In this document: positions 13,056 through 24,552 of the stretch, piece by piece
Numbering within the stretch: position 1 is the first letter of the stretch
Layout of the letters: each line of letters begins with the position of its first letter
Assembly (NCBI GenBank): GCA_029339505.1
Contig: JAQISU010000166.1
Coordinates: 2,411,001-2,475,000, forward strand
Length of the DNA stretch: 64,000 nt
DNA from: Unio delphinus
Taxonomy: Eukaryota > Mollusca > Bivalvia > Unionida > Unionidae
Reading direction: 5' to 3'
Notes under the pieces: generated by a model
Seen by the model: the letters and a program-made list of their open reading frames with translations, nothing else
What the model was told of the DNA's origin: nothing
Database searches by the model: none
Translations under genes and position numbers: made by a program

Positions 13056-14166
13056 TATATTCTGGAGAACAGGTATACCAACATATACTACATTTATGCA
13101 TTAATTAAGAGTTTGGAACAAATAATTATTACCATTAATGGCAAAGTCCATGGAAATTATGACTGAGTATATACAGTTGAGAAACTTTCAAACCAAATTA
13201 TCTTATTTTAGTTTTATTACTACTTGTGTAGTAAATACCATCTGGTAATTTTCTTTATCCCTTTGAAATTTTTCATTTTGCCCAGATTTGGGAGACAGGG
13301 GGAAACAGTGTCCTTGGCTTTAGGATGATTTGGCTTTTGTATCTGAGTTTAAATTGTCTCCTGTCTGAGCAATGAGTTATTTGGAAAATTTTATTACATA
13401 CATCATTTTATCATTGCCCAGGTGCTCTCAACCTGTGCCCAAGCTAATCGGTGTCAGGAAGACATTTCTGTCAGTTAATGAAATTGATCTTCCCATGTTT
13501 CTTTCCCAATGAGTGCCCTCCATCCAGTAAGTCATCTGGTGCTCAGTCTAAAATCAAACACAATCATCTTTTTATCTTTTCTTGTTGTGGTCTTTTTTAA
13601 GTGCAAAACAGTCAATATTGTGACAACTTTCGTGCCTTTAAAAATGAACTCTCGGATAAACGTCGTATCATGATACACATGAGCTTTCTTGGGCAGACAA
13701 AAAATACATATTCTATTCAAGTCAGATTTTGTATTACTGTGGGAACTTCCATATCATGTGACAATAAATCCAATAATAGTTCCATTTTTTAAAACCAAAT
13801 CTGATCAAAGCAATCAAAATTTTTACTGCTCATACGTCATAGAAGACTAGCTGTAAAAGTCATGTTTGATTTGAACCAAGGTTTAACTGTTCAAATGCAG
13901 GTCAAGAGACCATCATCAAAGTTACAAATAACGTTCACTATAGCTGTTCTGGATTAAATGTGCCCCTTCCAACAGCATATACCATCATTATAATAAGTAA
14001 CTATGGTCAAGAAATGTATCATGGTAATTTCATGCCCCAAACCCAGGAAAGAGTGATTCAGAGAGAGAGGCGTGGTTAATTTGAGGAAAGCAGTGGAGAC
14101 ATGGCCAAATGTTGTTGTAATTGGTGACTTACCCAATCAGTCTCCAATGGGAGGGACTCAGTAAGT
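13056..14166. other. Region downstream of BicD, containing its undefined 3' UTR
   Basis: No other gene is seen. The BicD 3' UTR must begin at 14166 and extend leftwards. Minus-strand AATAAA-like signals occur (for example near 13213), but I cannot choose one. Confidence 0.5.
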
Positions 14167-16413
14167 CTAATAGTCTCTCCTCTCGCGGTTTGTATAGGAA
14201 CTATGTCTTCCGCCCCCATAGCGACCATAAGATTCTTCGTATGGATTGTGGTTGTGACTTACTTTGGAAGACCCCATTTTACTGCGTCCACCTCCACCAG
14301 GTCCTCGCCTCATGTTACGTCGCTCTCGGTCAAACTCTAAATCTTCCAAACGCTGTGTCAATACAAGTTTCTGCTGAATTGCCATCCGCAGAAGAGAGTT
14401 AAGTGTTTTCTTTTCTTCATCTGCTGCAGCTAATTGTCTTTGCATTTCATCCAGCTGAGTGACATATTCATCACATCGCTGGGCAAACATGGCTCTCAAA
14501 GATGCAAATGTTGCAGCATCTTCTTTCAATGCTTTCAGTTCATTACGTAATTTCATCATGGTCTCCGTGACAATAACTTTTTCATTTTCATATTTCTGTT
14601 TCAGATTTGCCAAGGCTACTTCTGCAGTGGATTTATTGGCTTTAAGAACACTACGCAAGGTGGCAATTTGTTCACGTTTTGTTGATAGCATTGCTTTTAA
14701 TTTTACTATTTGTTCCTGAAGTTCCTGAACATCTGTCTGTTCAGTATCATCGTTTCTCTGTCTTGATATCTCTAATAAATGTTCAACTGCTCTCTTGAGG
14801 TATTTTGTTTGATCTGAAACTGTTTCAGCCAATTTGGTACATGAGGTGGGATCTGCTTTACTATCACCATCGACAAAGTCAGTCTCATCTTTCTCTGACT
14901 TGGGTTTCTTCCCCTTCTTTGGTTTCCTGTTCTCCTTTTCTCCACCTTCACTTTCTTGCCTCTCTTCACTAGCACTGTCTGATCTAGAAAACTGGGTGAC
15001 TGCCTTGGCATGTTGCAGCATAACTCGATTTGGAGCTTCACCTGTCACTTCACAAACTAAGTGATAGAGCTGTGCAAGCTCCTCTGTGACCCTGAGGAGT
15101 TCATCCTGGGTAACATTCAAACTGCCCTGAGATTCTCCAGCAATGCGAGACATTGCTTTTAAGTCTTTTTCCAAGTCTTTGATCACCTCCTCATATTTCT
15201 GACACTGGTTTTTCAACTGATTAAGTGTTTCCACCACATCTGGGTCACCAGACTTCATATTGCCCTGCTGATTCTTCTCTTGCAGTTTACTGATCTCAGA
15301 CTGCAATTGAGTGATTTGCTCCAGTGCTGTGGAATACTTTTTCTCGTTTAAAATCAAATTCTTCTTAAATTCTAATAATGCCTTTTTCTCCTCATCTGAT
15401 TCTGTCTCTATCTGCCTACTGAGTATGTCATGATCAACAGCAGAATTAAGGCTTTCCAACTGCAGAACAGAACTTATGTGTACCTTTAGCTGCTCTGCAC
15501 GTTGTTTCTGCTCGATTAGATCACTCTGTGTGTCCTGAATCAGGCGTTGGGCATCATCCAGTGCCTTCTGAAGTTCAAGTTTTTCATTATCACTCTGTTC
15601 CAACAGCTGCTCCAACTTTTTGACTTCATTCTCCTGAATCTCACTCAAAATGTCACCAACAACTCCCGGACCTGGTTTTGCTGGGGACCGAACTTCTGAA
15701 TTTTTGAAATCTGCCTCAACACGCTTTAGTGTTGGGTGATTCTGACTCTCACCTTCTCCATCAGATTCATGAACTGCATCATGATTATTAAATTTGAGGC
15801 CATCACTTAATCCCCCCAACTGAGCTAGATTACTAAGGTTGAACATCGATTCTTGATTAAGCCTATGGTCAAGTTCTTTTTTAAGAGCATGTTTTTGTTC
15901 ACGTTCAACTTGCAGTGAATTTAAAGCTTCCTCCAGATTTTTCTCAACAATCCTTTTAAGATTCACAGATTCATCTAGCTGCATATTTACATCATCCACT
16001 TCTTCTCGCAATCTTTTGATTTCATGCTTCATTCCCTCAAATTCTATTTGATTTTGTTTTAGTTGGGACACTTGCTTTTGAAGAGAACAATTTTCATCTT
16101 CAAGTTCAGCATAGTCTACCAGATTACGATTCTCTCTATTTTTATAATCTTTTATTTCATTTCTCATCTGCCGTCTTTGTTCTTCAAGAGCATCCACTTG
16201 TTGTTGAAGCTCAGTAAAGGCCCCTTGTAAGCGCTCATTGTCAGCAGTGAATCGATCCAGTGCTTGCTTCGAATATTTAAGTTCCGATTCCAAATCTTGG
16301 ATTGCAGACCTGTAAACTTCCTCTCGCGAAACAGTTTCTTGTAGGAAGGACTCCTCATGATGGATTCCACTTTCATTCTGTTTGCGAGATGTCAACTGTT
16401 CCTTGCTAAGTGC
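14167..16413 (-). CDS. BicD: Bicaudal-D homologue, coding exon 2 (residues 73-820, complete C-terminus)
   Basis: Bicaudal-D is a dimeric coiled-coil adaptor that activates cytoplasmic dynein with dynactin and binds cargo such as Rab6 vesicles or Egalitarian-RNA complexes. The exon follows a pyrimidine-rich acceptor (tttttccag, ending at 16414) and opens in phase 0 with the residues ALSKEQ, continuing exon 1. It runs without a break to a TAG at 14167-14169. Residues 73 to about 290 continue the N-terminal coiled coil, with family-typical stretches such as SLQKQVSQLKQNQ and FEGMKHEIKRL. A central coiled coil follows, then a charged Lys/Glu-rich linker near residues 550-602. The C-terminal cargo-binding coiled coil spans about 605-771, including the signature LRAMFAQRCDEYVTQLDEM. 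A Gly/Arg/Tyr-rich tail occupies 772-820. The total of about 820 residues matches vertebrate BICD1/2 and fly BicD lengths. That 91% of the protein sits in one exon is unusual compared with the intron-rich vertebrate genes. Family assignment is very secure; orthology to BICD1 or BICD2 specifically cannot be decided. Confidence 0.96.
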   Translation of the reverse strand, partial: ALSKEQLTSRKQNESGIHHEESFLQETVSREEVYRSAIQDLESELKYSKQALDRFTADNERLQGAFTELQQQVDALEEQRRQMRNEIKDYKNRENRNLVDYAELEDENCSLQKQVSQLKQNQIEFEGMKHEIKRLREEVDDVNMQLDESVNLKRIVEKNLEEALNSLQVEREQKHALKKELDHRLNQESMFNLSNLAQLGGLSDGLKFNNHDAVHESDGEGESQNHPTLKRVEADFKNSEVRSPAKPGPGVVGDILSEIQENEVKKLEQLLEQSDNEKLELQKALDDAQRLIQDTQSDLIEQKQRAEQLKVHISSVLQLESLNSAVDHDILSRQIETESDEEKKALLEFKKNLILNEKKYSTALEQITQLQSEISKLQEKNQQGNMKSGDPDVVETLNQLKNQCQKYEEVIKDLEKDLKAMSRIAGESQGSLNVTQDELLRVTEELAQLYHLVCEVTGEAPNRVMLQHAKAVTQFSRSDSASEERQESEGGEKENRKPKKGKKPKSEKDETDFVDGDSKADPTSCTKLAETVSDQTKYLKRAVEHLLEISRQRNDDTEQTDVQELQEQIVKLKAMLSTKREQIATLRSVLKANKSTAEVALANLKQKYENEKVIVTETMMKLRNELKALKEDAATFASLRAMFAQRCDEYVTQLDEMQRQLAAADEEKKTLNSLLRMAIQQKLVLTQRLEDLEFDRERRNMRRGPGGGGRSKMGSSKVSHNHNPYEESYGRYGGGRHSSYTNRERRDY

Positions 16414-17044
16414 CTGGAAAAAAGAAAATTCATACTGTTGATTTCGGAATTAAATGTCATGGTTCAAAATCCTAAACTTCTGTTCATGCTCAAAACCTGA
16501 AGCTTCTGTGCATGCACAAAACTTTAATAAAGCAAGCAAATTCCCAGAAATGTTGGCATCAATTTGCATTAAAAAATATAACAAATTAAAGTTAAAATTC
16601 ATTTTGATGGACCCCAAAATAACAAATTCAAATACATATGGTTTGAATTATCCTCCAAAATATTCAATTCAAATACAGAATTTGCTATTCTCCAATATTA
16701 TGAGACACCTTCGATCAAATATTCAAGGTAGGCCTGAATTTTTTCAATGGACTTTGTTTTTCTTAATTTAGCATTACCACAGAAGGGAAATTGACAATCG
16801 GCTTGTTATGTCCCACTGCTTTTTTCATCTAGGCAAGAGACAGTTAAAAAACAACATATAACTTTCTTTTATGAAAATAAAAGTGTACAGCATTAAATTT
16901 TGACCACAAAAAAGTACAACACATCTCACATTGGGCATTGAGAGAGGTGCATTAAAACTTCCTCCATCTCTTTGCCAACCCTGACAGACTTGATATGGCA
17001 TCTCATTGAGAAGAGCTCTGCACGCTACACTTTCCCACAAAGTC

Positions 17045-17316
17045 ACATTGAATGACCATTGTAGAGCAGATGTGGTCTTGATAATATGGGCATGCTTACT
17101 GTTTATGATCATCACAAAGTGAACATGATCTAATATGTGGACTAGGTCTTCATAATTGGTGCATGTTTTACTGTTTATGAACATCACAAAGTGGATGTTG
17201 TCTTGATAATATGTGCCGTGTTTACTGTTTATGACCAGCGCATAGTGGACATGGTCTTCATATGTGCATGGTCTGCTGTTTATGACCATCGCAAAAGATG
17301 TGGTCTTGATAATATT
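17045..17316. repeat. 54-bp minisatellite, first block (about 5 copies)
   Basis: The unit runs from atgaccatcgcagagtggac through 'atggtcttgataatatg' to 'catgctttactgttt'. 54 is divisible by three, so the repeat yields open frames (MVINSK... on the minus strand) that are not genes. Confidence 0.95.
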
Positions 17317-17617
17317 TTCTCAAATATCATGAGCATTACATTCATTGTGTCTTTAATCTGCCGAAAGAGACAAACGTTTGTTGTTGAAATTTAACCTGGA
17401 TCTGGCTATTTTGTCTGAGTCACATGACTATACAAATCTTGTAATCTACATGTCAATGAGGTCATAGTGTCACATGATATAGACAATAAACAAATTTCCA
17501 AAGTAAAAATGGGGTAAGAAGGGTGGTGAAGACATTTTCAAGATAAGTTGTTGAATGGTAATTCAAAACAGTGTTGGCAGTGCATGCGCAGAACAAAATT
17601 CCAGTTAGGCCCCAGTG

Positions 17618-17652
<35 letters not shown>

Positions 17653-17825
17653 ATGCTTGCTACTGGACTGCCAATATCACGACAAGTGCTTAACAGGAAA
17701 TCGGTTATTTTATTAAATATTTTAAATAATTGAGAATTCATGAATTTTTGGCATGTAGCATGAATTCGTGAATCGCTGAAAAAGTTGTGAAATTCACATA
17801 AAAATCATGAGAGTTGGCAGTATGG
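17317..17825. other. Unclassified DNA with a (CA)15 microsatellite at 17619-17648
   Basis: Only the CA repeat is recognisable between the first 54-bp block and the LINE relic. Confidence 0.6.
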
Positions 17826-18590
17826 GTCAGCTATAAGAAACAAAGGTACTTCACCAGCCTGCAAACAAAGGAAGAATACCAGCCACCAAGCATCTTCATT
17901 GACCAGACAGCTGAATGTAGTCCACCAGTTCACATACCTAGGCTGTGTGATATCCTCTGATGCCAAGATCAACAAAGAAACAGACAACAGACTGCCCAAG
18001 GCAAACAGAGCCTTGGCAGACTCTTTAAACGAGTATGGTACAATGCCAGTCAAGAGAGGTACAAGATCAGCATCTACAGAGCTGTCGTACTGACCACCCT
18101 CATGTACGGCACTGAATACTGGGTAACCTATAGTTGCAACCTCCACCTCCTTAACGCTTCCATCAGTGCTGCCTCTGCACATTCCTCAATATCCACTGGA
18201 GGGAGGATTTAAGTCCTCAAACAAGTAGGGATCACCAGCATTGAGGCAATGCTAATAAGGATCATTGACTGATAAAATTCGCACTGTATGCTGAGCAGTC
18301 CACTGTCCACCATGGTAGAGGGGCACCTTGTAAGAGCTATAAAGACTCCTTGAAAAAGTCCCTCACCACATGTGGCATCGATCACCACCAATAGGCATCA
18401 CAAGCTTCTGACCATGAAAGCTGGCGAGTACAGTTCACCGGGCCACTGTCACTTTTGAAAAAAACAGGAACCATCAGCAGCACCCAAAATATTCCACTGC
18501 AGCCTCTGTGGATGGACCTGCCAATTCGTATTGAGCTTATCAGCCAAAAACGCATGTGCAATAGACGTGGACACCCCCATTTCCTAAATC
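17826..18590 (+). pseudogene. Decayed LINE: C-terminal end of a reverse-transcriptase polyprotein
   Basis: Fragments in shifting plus-strand frames match the usual order of the C-terminal half of LINE ORF2. KVLHQPA is at about 17840, and FTYLGCVISSDAKI at about 17930-17970. After a frameshift come IYRAVVLTTLMYG (about 18070-18110), VGITSIEAMLIR (about 18228-18260) and YKDSLKKSLTTCGIDHH (about 18340-18390). Last is a zinc-knuckle-like CSLCGWTC (about 18500). At least three frameshifts and several stops show it is dead. It separates two blocks of the 54-bp minisatellite, so it may have inserted into that array. The catalytic part of the RT is absent. Confidence 0.8.
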
Positions 18591-18611
18591 TTCACAAGTG
18601 AAGTCAAGCCA

Positions 18612-19592
18612 ACAACTGTTTATGACCAATGCATAATGGATGTGATCTTGATAACATGTGCATGCTTTACTGTTAATGACCATCACAGGGCAGACCTGTT
18701 CTTGATTACATGTGAATGCTTTACTGTTTATGACCATCGCAGAGTGGACATGGTCTTGATAACATGTGCATGCTTTATTGTTTATGACCATTGCAGAGTG
18801 GATGTGGTCTTGAAAACATGTGCATGATTTACTGTTTATGACCATCACAGAGTGGACATGGTCTTGATAATATGGGCATGCTTTACTGTTTATGACCATC
18901 GCAGAGTAGATGTGGCCTTGATAATATGGGGATGCTTAAATTTACTGTTTATGACCACTGCTGAGTGGACTGGTCTTGATTAGATAGGCATGGTTTACTG
19001 TTTACTGCATCACCATTGCAGAGCGAACATGGTCTTGATAATATGGGCACGGTTTACTGTTTTATAATGACCATCGCAGAGTGCATGTGGTCTTGATAAT
19101 ATGGGCATGCTTTACTGTTTATGACCACTGCTGAGATGATTGGTCTTGATTAGATAGGCATGGTTTACTGTTTACCGTATCACCATTGCAGAGCGAACAT
19201 GGTCTTGATAATATGGGCACGGTTTACTGTTTTATAATGACCATCGCAGAGTGCATGTGGTCTTGATTAGATAGGCATGGTTTACTGTTTACCGTATCAC
19301 CATTGCAGAGCGAACATCGTCTTGATAATATGGGCACAGTTTATTATTTATGACAATCGCAGAGTGGATGTGGTCTTGATAATATGGGCATGCTTTACTG
19401 TTTATGACCACTGCTGAGTGGACTGGTCTTGATAATATGGGCATGCTTTTACTGTTAATGACCATCGCAGAGTGCATGTGGTCTTGATAGTATGGGCATG
19501 TTTTACTGTTTATGACCACTGCTGAGTGGACTGGTCTTGATTAGATAGGCATGGTTTACTGTTTACCGTATCACCATTGCAGAGCAAACATA
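18612..19592. repeat. 54-bp minisatellite, second block (about 18 copies)
   Basis: Same unit as 17045-17316; consecutive tgacc anchors at 18618 and 18672 are 54 apart. Units of variant type ('gaccactgctgag', 'ttagataggcatgg') recur as multi-unit blocks, showing internal segmental duplication. The block is cut by the MITE beginning at 19593. Confidence 0.95.
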
Positions 19593-20282
19593 GCGTATTT
19601 TCGCGTATTTAAGACACACCCATATATAAGACGCGGGTCTTGCCGATTTGTGTAAAAAATATTTTAAATAAGACGCCCACAAATATAAGACACACGCAGC
19701 CTAGCCATCTGCCGAACTGAGCAATTTATCTCCAGTGGTTACCTTTCCTTTATCATAAATGAAAATTTCTCCAATGTTCCATCACCCATCGGATGTAAAT
19801 AAGGCTTCATTACCATTTTTAGTTGAAATTAAAGAATTGTCTGAGGCAGGACTGCAACAGTTATCGTTTATTCTTATCTCCCGCTGGGCCAATAGCGGAT
19901 GGGTTTAGTACCTGGTATCTTGATTCTAGAATAAATGTCGGATGTAAAGGCGGCTTCATTGATCCGCTAGGCCAAGTCTTCAGCGGGTGGGATTAGTACC
20001 GTACATAGACCAATAAATGCCCGATGTATGCGTTTAGCATATATAAACGTGGGAACAGTCTCTTTTTATATATAAATGAGTGATCAATTTGCTTAGCATT
20101 TTTAAAATTTATAAAATTGTCATGATGCCGAAGTGCAATAATCGTCCTTCAATACCACACACTGTACCGTTCGTTCGCGTGATAAAATACTTAGATAAGA
20201 CACCCATTAATATAAGACGCACCCTGGGTGCAGGGTACGTAAAATTTTGCATAAGATGTGTCTCATATACGCGAAAATACGT
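19593..20282. mobile_element. 690-bp pogo-like MITE inserted in one 54-bp repeat unit, TA target-site duplication
   Basis: The termini are inverted copies of (G/A)CGTATTTTCGCGTAT, flanked by TA at 19591-19592 and 20283-20284. Removing the element and one TA restores the host repeat unit at exactly its normal length (gagcaaaca-TA-atcttgat compared with gagcgaaca-TG-gtcttgat). Subterminal motifs such as 'ataagacgc' repeat at both ends. There is no transposase frame; the open frame at 20080-20349 is incidental. TA duplication and the resemblance of the ends to the element at 24139-28011 place it with the pogo/Tc1-mariner group. Confidence 0.85.
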
Positions 20283-20425
20283 TAATCTTGATAAAATGGG
20301 CATGGTTTACTGTTTACGACCACTGCAGAGTGGGCGTGGTCTTCATTAGTTAGGCACGGTTTACTGTTTACGACCACTGCAGAGTGGGCGTTGTCTTCAT
20401 TATATAGGCATGGTTTACTGTTTAC
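20283..20425. repeat. 54-bp minisatellite, third block, continuing after the MITE
   Basis: About three units ('ggtttactgtttacgaccactgcagagtgggcgt'-type split units) complete the array interrupted at 19592. Confidence 0.9.
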
Positions 20426-20999
20426 CCAAGGCTATGCATATAAGTGGAGCTGACTATACCAAATTTTACTTTTTCAATGCTTTGTCACAGAATTATGCGA
20501 AAATTGAATTTATTTCTTCTTGAATTACAAACTAATCTCACAATTTTTTTGGTTTCGTCGTACATGCGTTACCTGGGGTGAATAAGTGTTTTGCAAGGTA
20601 AGCAACGTGTAACGATTTGCATGTGCCTGACTACGAATCACTTGAAGTCAGGAACATTATAATCACGGGGTGCACGGGAATTTTGCCGTGAATTCTGCTC
20701 ACCTATTTGAGGGTATACAAGGCAGAATATTTCTGATAAGATTACGAGTACAAAAGTATCTTATTAAAGGAGAGATAGCTCGTCATTCTTTCTCCAGCCA
20801 AAGGGGTGAGTGTTAAATTTATATTTCGTTTTATTGTGAATTTTATTCAGTTTATCATCTCGTGTAATGATGCCTTTATTATAATGCAGATTTAAAACGT
20901 TGAATATTTGGAATTACTAGACACTATTAGACTTTAAATGCAATAGCGTAATCTAAGTTTTAGATTGTTTTACAAACAACTATTATTAGTTTGGTTTCT
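20426..20999. other. Non-coding, nothing recognised
   Basis: No repeat or coding sequence is supported here. Confidence 0.5.
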
Positions 21000-21231
21000 T
21001 TATTGTAGCTGATTTGTAGCGGAACGTCTCTGATTTGTAGCGGAACGTCTCTGAATTGTTGCTGAACGTCTCTGAATGTGACTGATTGTGCCGTGATTAT
21101 GCTGTTTAATTGTGCAATCAAATTGAGGTATCTGACTGTCTGTCTGTCTACATCTGTCGAGATGTGTAAATTGTGCAATCAAATTGAGGTATCTGACTGT
21201 CTGTCTGTCTACATCTGTCGAGATGTGTAAA
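21000..21231. repeat. 21-bp repeats and an adjacent perfect 61-bp tandem duplication
   Basis: The unit gatttgtagcggaacgtctc (+t) occurs two to three times at about 21009-21072. A 61-base segment starting attgtgcaatcaaattgagg at 21109 is repeated without a difference from 21170. Confidence 0.93.
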
Positions 21232-21985
21232 TATCCGGAAATCTATTAGTCTAAATCCAGGTGTCGGAGTTGTCTAGAGGTGTAAACGTCCAGGGTAGTA
21301 TCTAGTGTTTGGGACCGATGGTTCTAGTAGTTGCTGTATGCTGTCTGTACGTATAACTGTGGTGGATCCATGAAGGGCAAATGGCCGATACAAGTATTGG
21401 TCAACTCTAGGTATTCGGAGAAGCTGGGCGGCGATTCAACAATTGGTGAATCGTACGGTTGTACAGGGTTGAGACGCATAAGTGTGTTTCAACTGTAGTT
21501 ACAATTGAATACATTGTTATATTTACATAGTTACTTTGAATACAGTAATATTTCAAGGGATTACATGAATCTCCATAACAGTTAGCAACTTGATTAAATA
21601 CATGTAGATGTTTGTGCTAGTTGTCGCAATCCATAGTTGCGATATTATAGTTTGATGTTTGTATTTGTTATCGCAATTTATACTTGTGTTAATACAACTT
21701 TTGTAAAGGTTCCATTTTATGTGAAACATTTGTGTAGTCCAGGAAATTTCTTGGATCTGTGTTTAGTCCAGGAGATTCCTTGGATCTGAGTTTATTGTGT
21801 ATTAATATTTAATTTATTCATGTATTGTGAATGGTTGTGGAGTGTAATCGTGGGTTGAACGCATGAGTTATTGTGTTGATACATCATTATTTTTCATTAA
21901 TAATTTATTTCATAACTTTACATTATCTTTCACATATTGTGTTTGTCTTGTTCATTTAATCCACCATCCACTCGGTAACAATTCT
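21232..21985. other. Unclassified non-coding DNA
   Basis: A short local duplication ('tccaggaaatttcttggatctg' type, about 21738 and 21767) is the only structure seen. Confidence 0.5.
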
Positions 21986-21990
21986 GTTAC

Positions 21991-22085
21991 ATGCTTGACA
22001 TCTCATTTTTTAGACAATCTTCAGAACTAAAATAAATTATATTTTAATTCTGAAGTTTGCATAAAGCTGTTGACATGTCAAGCAT
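21991..22085. repeat. Imperfect inverted repeat with a strong AT-rich hairpin
   Basis: The outer arms are atgcttgacat at 21991-22001 and its inverse at 22075-22085. The inner arms cttcagaactaaaata and tattttaattctgaag differ at one of 16 positions around a 5-base loop. It could be the core of a small fold-back element. Confidence 0.7.
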
Positions 22086-22285
22086 CAAAAAAGTAAAATT
22101 TGACATTTGGGGTGTAACAATAAATCATGCATAGAAAATGAAATAAAGTTTGTAATTGGTAAGAAAAGCAATACCATCATAAATATTATACATGTAGCAT
22201 CATAGATGAAAAAAAAAAAAGAAAATTCCCACACATGTAATTAGGACCTCATGCTCCCAAGTAAAAAGTTTGTGTCTAAGTAGCA
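22086..22285. other. Non-coding, nothing recognised
   Basis: AT-rich unique-looking sequence. Confidence 0.5.
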
Positions 22286-22500
22286 TGTTTGATCACACAC
22301 TTGATTCACCAAGCCAGAGTAACCACAAAACACTAAACAAACTCAAATGTGTGTGGTGTGTTTAGGTCACACACTTGACCCACCCAGTCAGTGTAACCAC
22401 CCAACACTAAACAATGTCAAATGAAATGTGTGTGTGTGTGTGTGTCTAGATCACACATCTGACCCACCAATGCCAGAGTAACTCGCGGCCCAACACTAAT
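22286..22500. repeat. About 80-bp tandem repeat, 3 diverged copies with (GT)n
   Basis: Phrases 'tcacacacttga.tcacc', 'agagtaaccac' and 'aacactaaac' recur three times. The middle copy ends in an expanded GT run at about 22425-22444. Confidence 0.75.
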
Positions 22501-22855
22501 TGGTCGACAGTCACAAACGGTAAACTGCATAATTTAATATCTGCATCTAAATAATTACTGGAAATTAGTAATACAATTAATGTATTTATACATCATTTCA
22601 ATTTGAATTACTATTTATTTTATAATGATTAAAAAATTGTTTTAATATAGTCCCCTTACAAAAATTATCAAATAATAGGATACATACAGAGTCAATACAT
22701 ACATACAGAATTCCTAAATTTGTTGGAAATTGAAATATCTGAAGATCCAATTTTTGACATATCTCCAACATTATTATTCATTACAGCAACAAGCCGAGCT
22801 CAGATTAATTATGACAATTATAAAAATTCCTTTGTTTATGGTGGGACCATAATTG

Positions 22856-22967
22856 GGGCTGTTACAAGAAGCCAAGTGAGATGACTTTGTACAATAAAAC
22901 ACCTTTCCCATGCTGTTACAAGAAGCCAAGTGAGATGACTTTGTACAATAAAACACCTTTCCCATGC
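22856..22967. repeat. Perfect 54-bp tandem duplication
   Basis: The segment starting gctgttacaagaagccaagt occurs twice in direct succession without a mismatch, so the duplication is recent. It is unrelated to the 54-bp minisatellite at 17-20 kb. Confidence 0.93.
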
Positions 22968-23204
22968 TGAAATTGACATCTTTGTTCCTAATTCTTGTCA
23001 AAAGATACAAGTGTTTAGTGTCCAGTGCCTAGTTTCTGTAAACATTCACTGAAGTCAAGTTTTTATTAGGGAAAGACCATTTAGTATTCTGGAGGGGAGA
23101 CTAGGCTGGGATAAATTCTTGAAAACAATTGCCTAATGTTCTGATTTGTACTATCCCTATTGACATCTCAGTCCTTCACTGGTTGACTGTTCAAATGTCA
23201 ACCA

Positions 23205-23640
23205 CTATTTCTATATATCACGCAGCATTCCTAGGCTACTAATATGCAGTTTACATCTGTGTTGAACAAGATACTTCATGGCCACAGTGATGTGCAGTGG
23301 ATTTTTATATAGTACAAAACACCTATAAGCCACATACTGATGTACAGTGCATTTCTGTATAGCACACAATACCTCTAGGCCACAGTAATATAAAGTGTCC
23401 TCTAGATTACACAAGACATGTTAAGACCACTGAGTAATATGAAGTGCCCCTCTAGATTACACAAGACACCTCTAGGCCAATGGGTCTAATGCAGTTTCCA
23501 TCTATATAGCATAAGACACCTCTAGGCCACTAAGTAATAAGGAGTGTCTCTATATTACACAAAACATGTCATGGCCACTGAGAAATATGAAGTGTCATTC
23601 TATACAGCTGCCCTGAGCACAAGACACATCTAGGTCATTG
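23205..23640. repeat. Degenerate tandem repeat, about 60 bp, about 7 copies
   Basis: Variants of 'acacctctaggccac' followed by 'aatatgaagtg' and 'attacacaag' recur with irregular spacing. Confidence 0.75.
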
Positions 23641-24025
23641 AATGATCCTCATTGTCCTAAAAAATGAACAGCACAAAACATCTCTTTACTAATAAGAAAT
23701 ATGTAGCATCACTACAGGTTTCAATTTATTTCCCCCCGTCATACTGGCTATTCGGGTAGGTCCTGAAAAATGTCATGGATGAACAGAAAGATGGATATAG
23801 ATTTACACAAACCATTTCTGATATCAGCATTGTTGGGCAGAGTATAATGATGTTGTGTATAATCAACATGCATCTGGACTAGAAATACGGATATCAAGAG
23901 TTTGTCTAACTTTTCCCAATAAATGGTTTTCCTCTTCAAGCCATAAATCATATACAGACAGGTAATATTATTGGATTCATTTACATGTAGCAAGCAATGT
24001 AATGTTCTCCATTCTTCTGTGCCAA

Positions 24026-24138
24026 ACATCAATAATGGGTAACCTGAGAGGAATCAAGAATGAGAACCTGTGTGGCATCAAGCATAGATAATCTGAGGTA
24101 ACAAGTATGAGTGTACTAAGAGGCTTAAAGCATGGGTA
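24026..24138. repeat. 25-bp minisatellite, left remnant interrupted by the pogo-like element
   Basis: Diverged copies of the ggcatcaagcatgggtatac unit ('ggcatcaagcatagataatc', 'ggcttaaagcatgggta') run up to the element border at 24138. The array resumes at 28012. Confidence 0.8.
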
Positions 24139-24317
24139 CCATATTTTCCCGCATATATCCCGCACACGCAGATAATCCGCACCCTCATATAGCCCGAGGG
24201 TTTGGGGGTTTTGTGTAAAAAATCGTAGGCATAACCCGCACCTTTGTAAAACCCGAAAACATAGATTGATGAACTTTTATGTGTATGTTCACATTGTCTA
24301 CCATTACTGTTTTTAGA

Positions 24318-24408
24318 AGGACCGAATTCGTCAATGCTATTGATGAGAGTGTAATCCGAGGTTGGAGAAAAGAAAAAGGAACGTTGGAGAAGATGAATCC
24401 ACGAAAAC
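24318..24408 (+). pseudogene. Pogo-like transposase, first remnant (N-terminal HTH)
   Basis: The translation includes FVNAIDESVIRGWRKEKG and then KMNPRK, the usual order in pogo/Tigger/CENP-B-type N-termini (Psq-like HTH followed by a basic linker). It stops at the 8-base target duplication ACGAAAAC (24401-24408), where the hAT-like element begins. The very N-terminal half of the HTH is not recognisable. Confidence 0.75.
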
Positions 24409-24552
24409 ATACATGCCAACCCCTGACGAGGTAAAAGTGTAATCCAAGTGGTCAAAAAGAGGAATCCAAGCAGAAAAAGAGTAATCCACATATAACATAC
24501 TACAATTACAATTAACAATGATTTATTTGTTTTTCTCGTCTTTTATCATTCA

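Noticed and set aside
12874..13166. Frames over the G-rich segment at 12.9-13.1 kb
   Set aside because: They run across the hAT MITE borders; no conserved protein features.
14459..15064. Plus-strand frames opposite BicD exon 2
   Set aside because: Shadow frames of the BicD coding strand.
18540..19519. Repetitive frames reading MVINSKACTYYQDHVHSA
   Set aside because: They come from the 54-bp minisatellite (18 codons per unit) and have no gene signals; not a real repeat protein.
20080..20349. 89-codon frame within and beyond the 690-bp MITE
   Set aside because: It crosses the element border into the minisatellite, so it cannot be a conserved gene, and no transposase motif is present.
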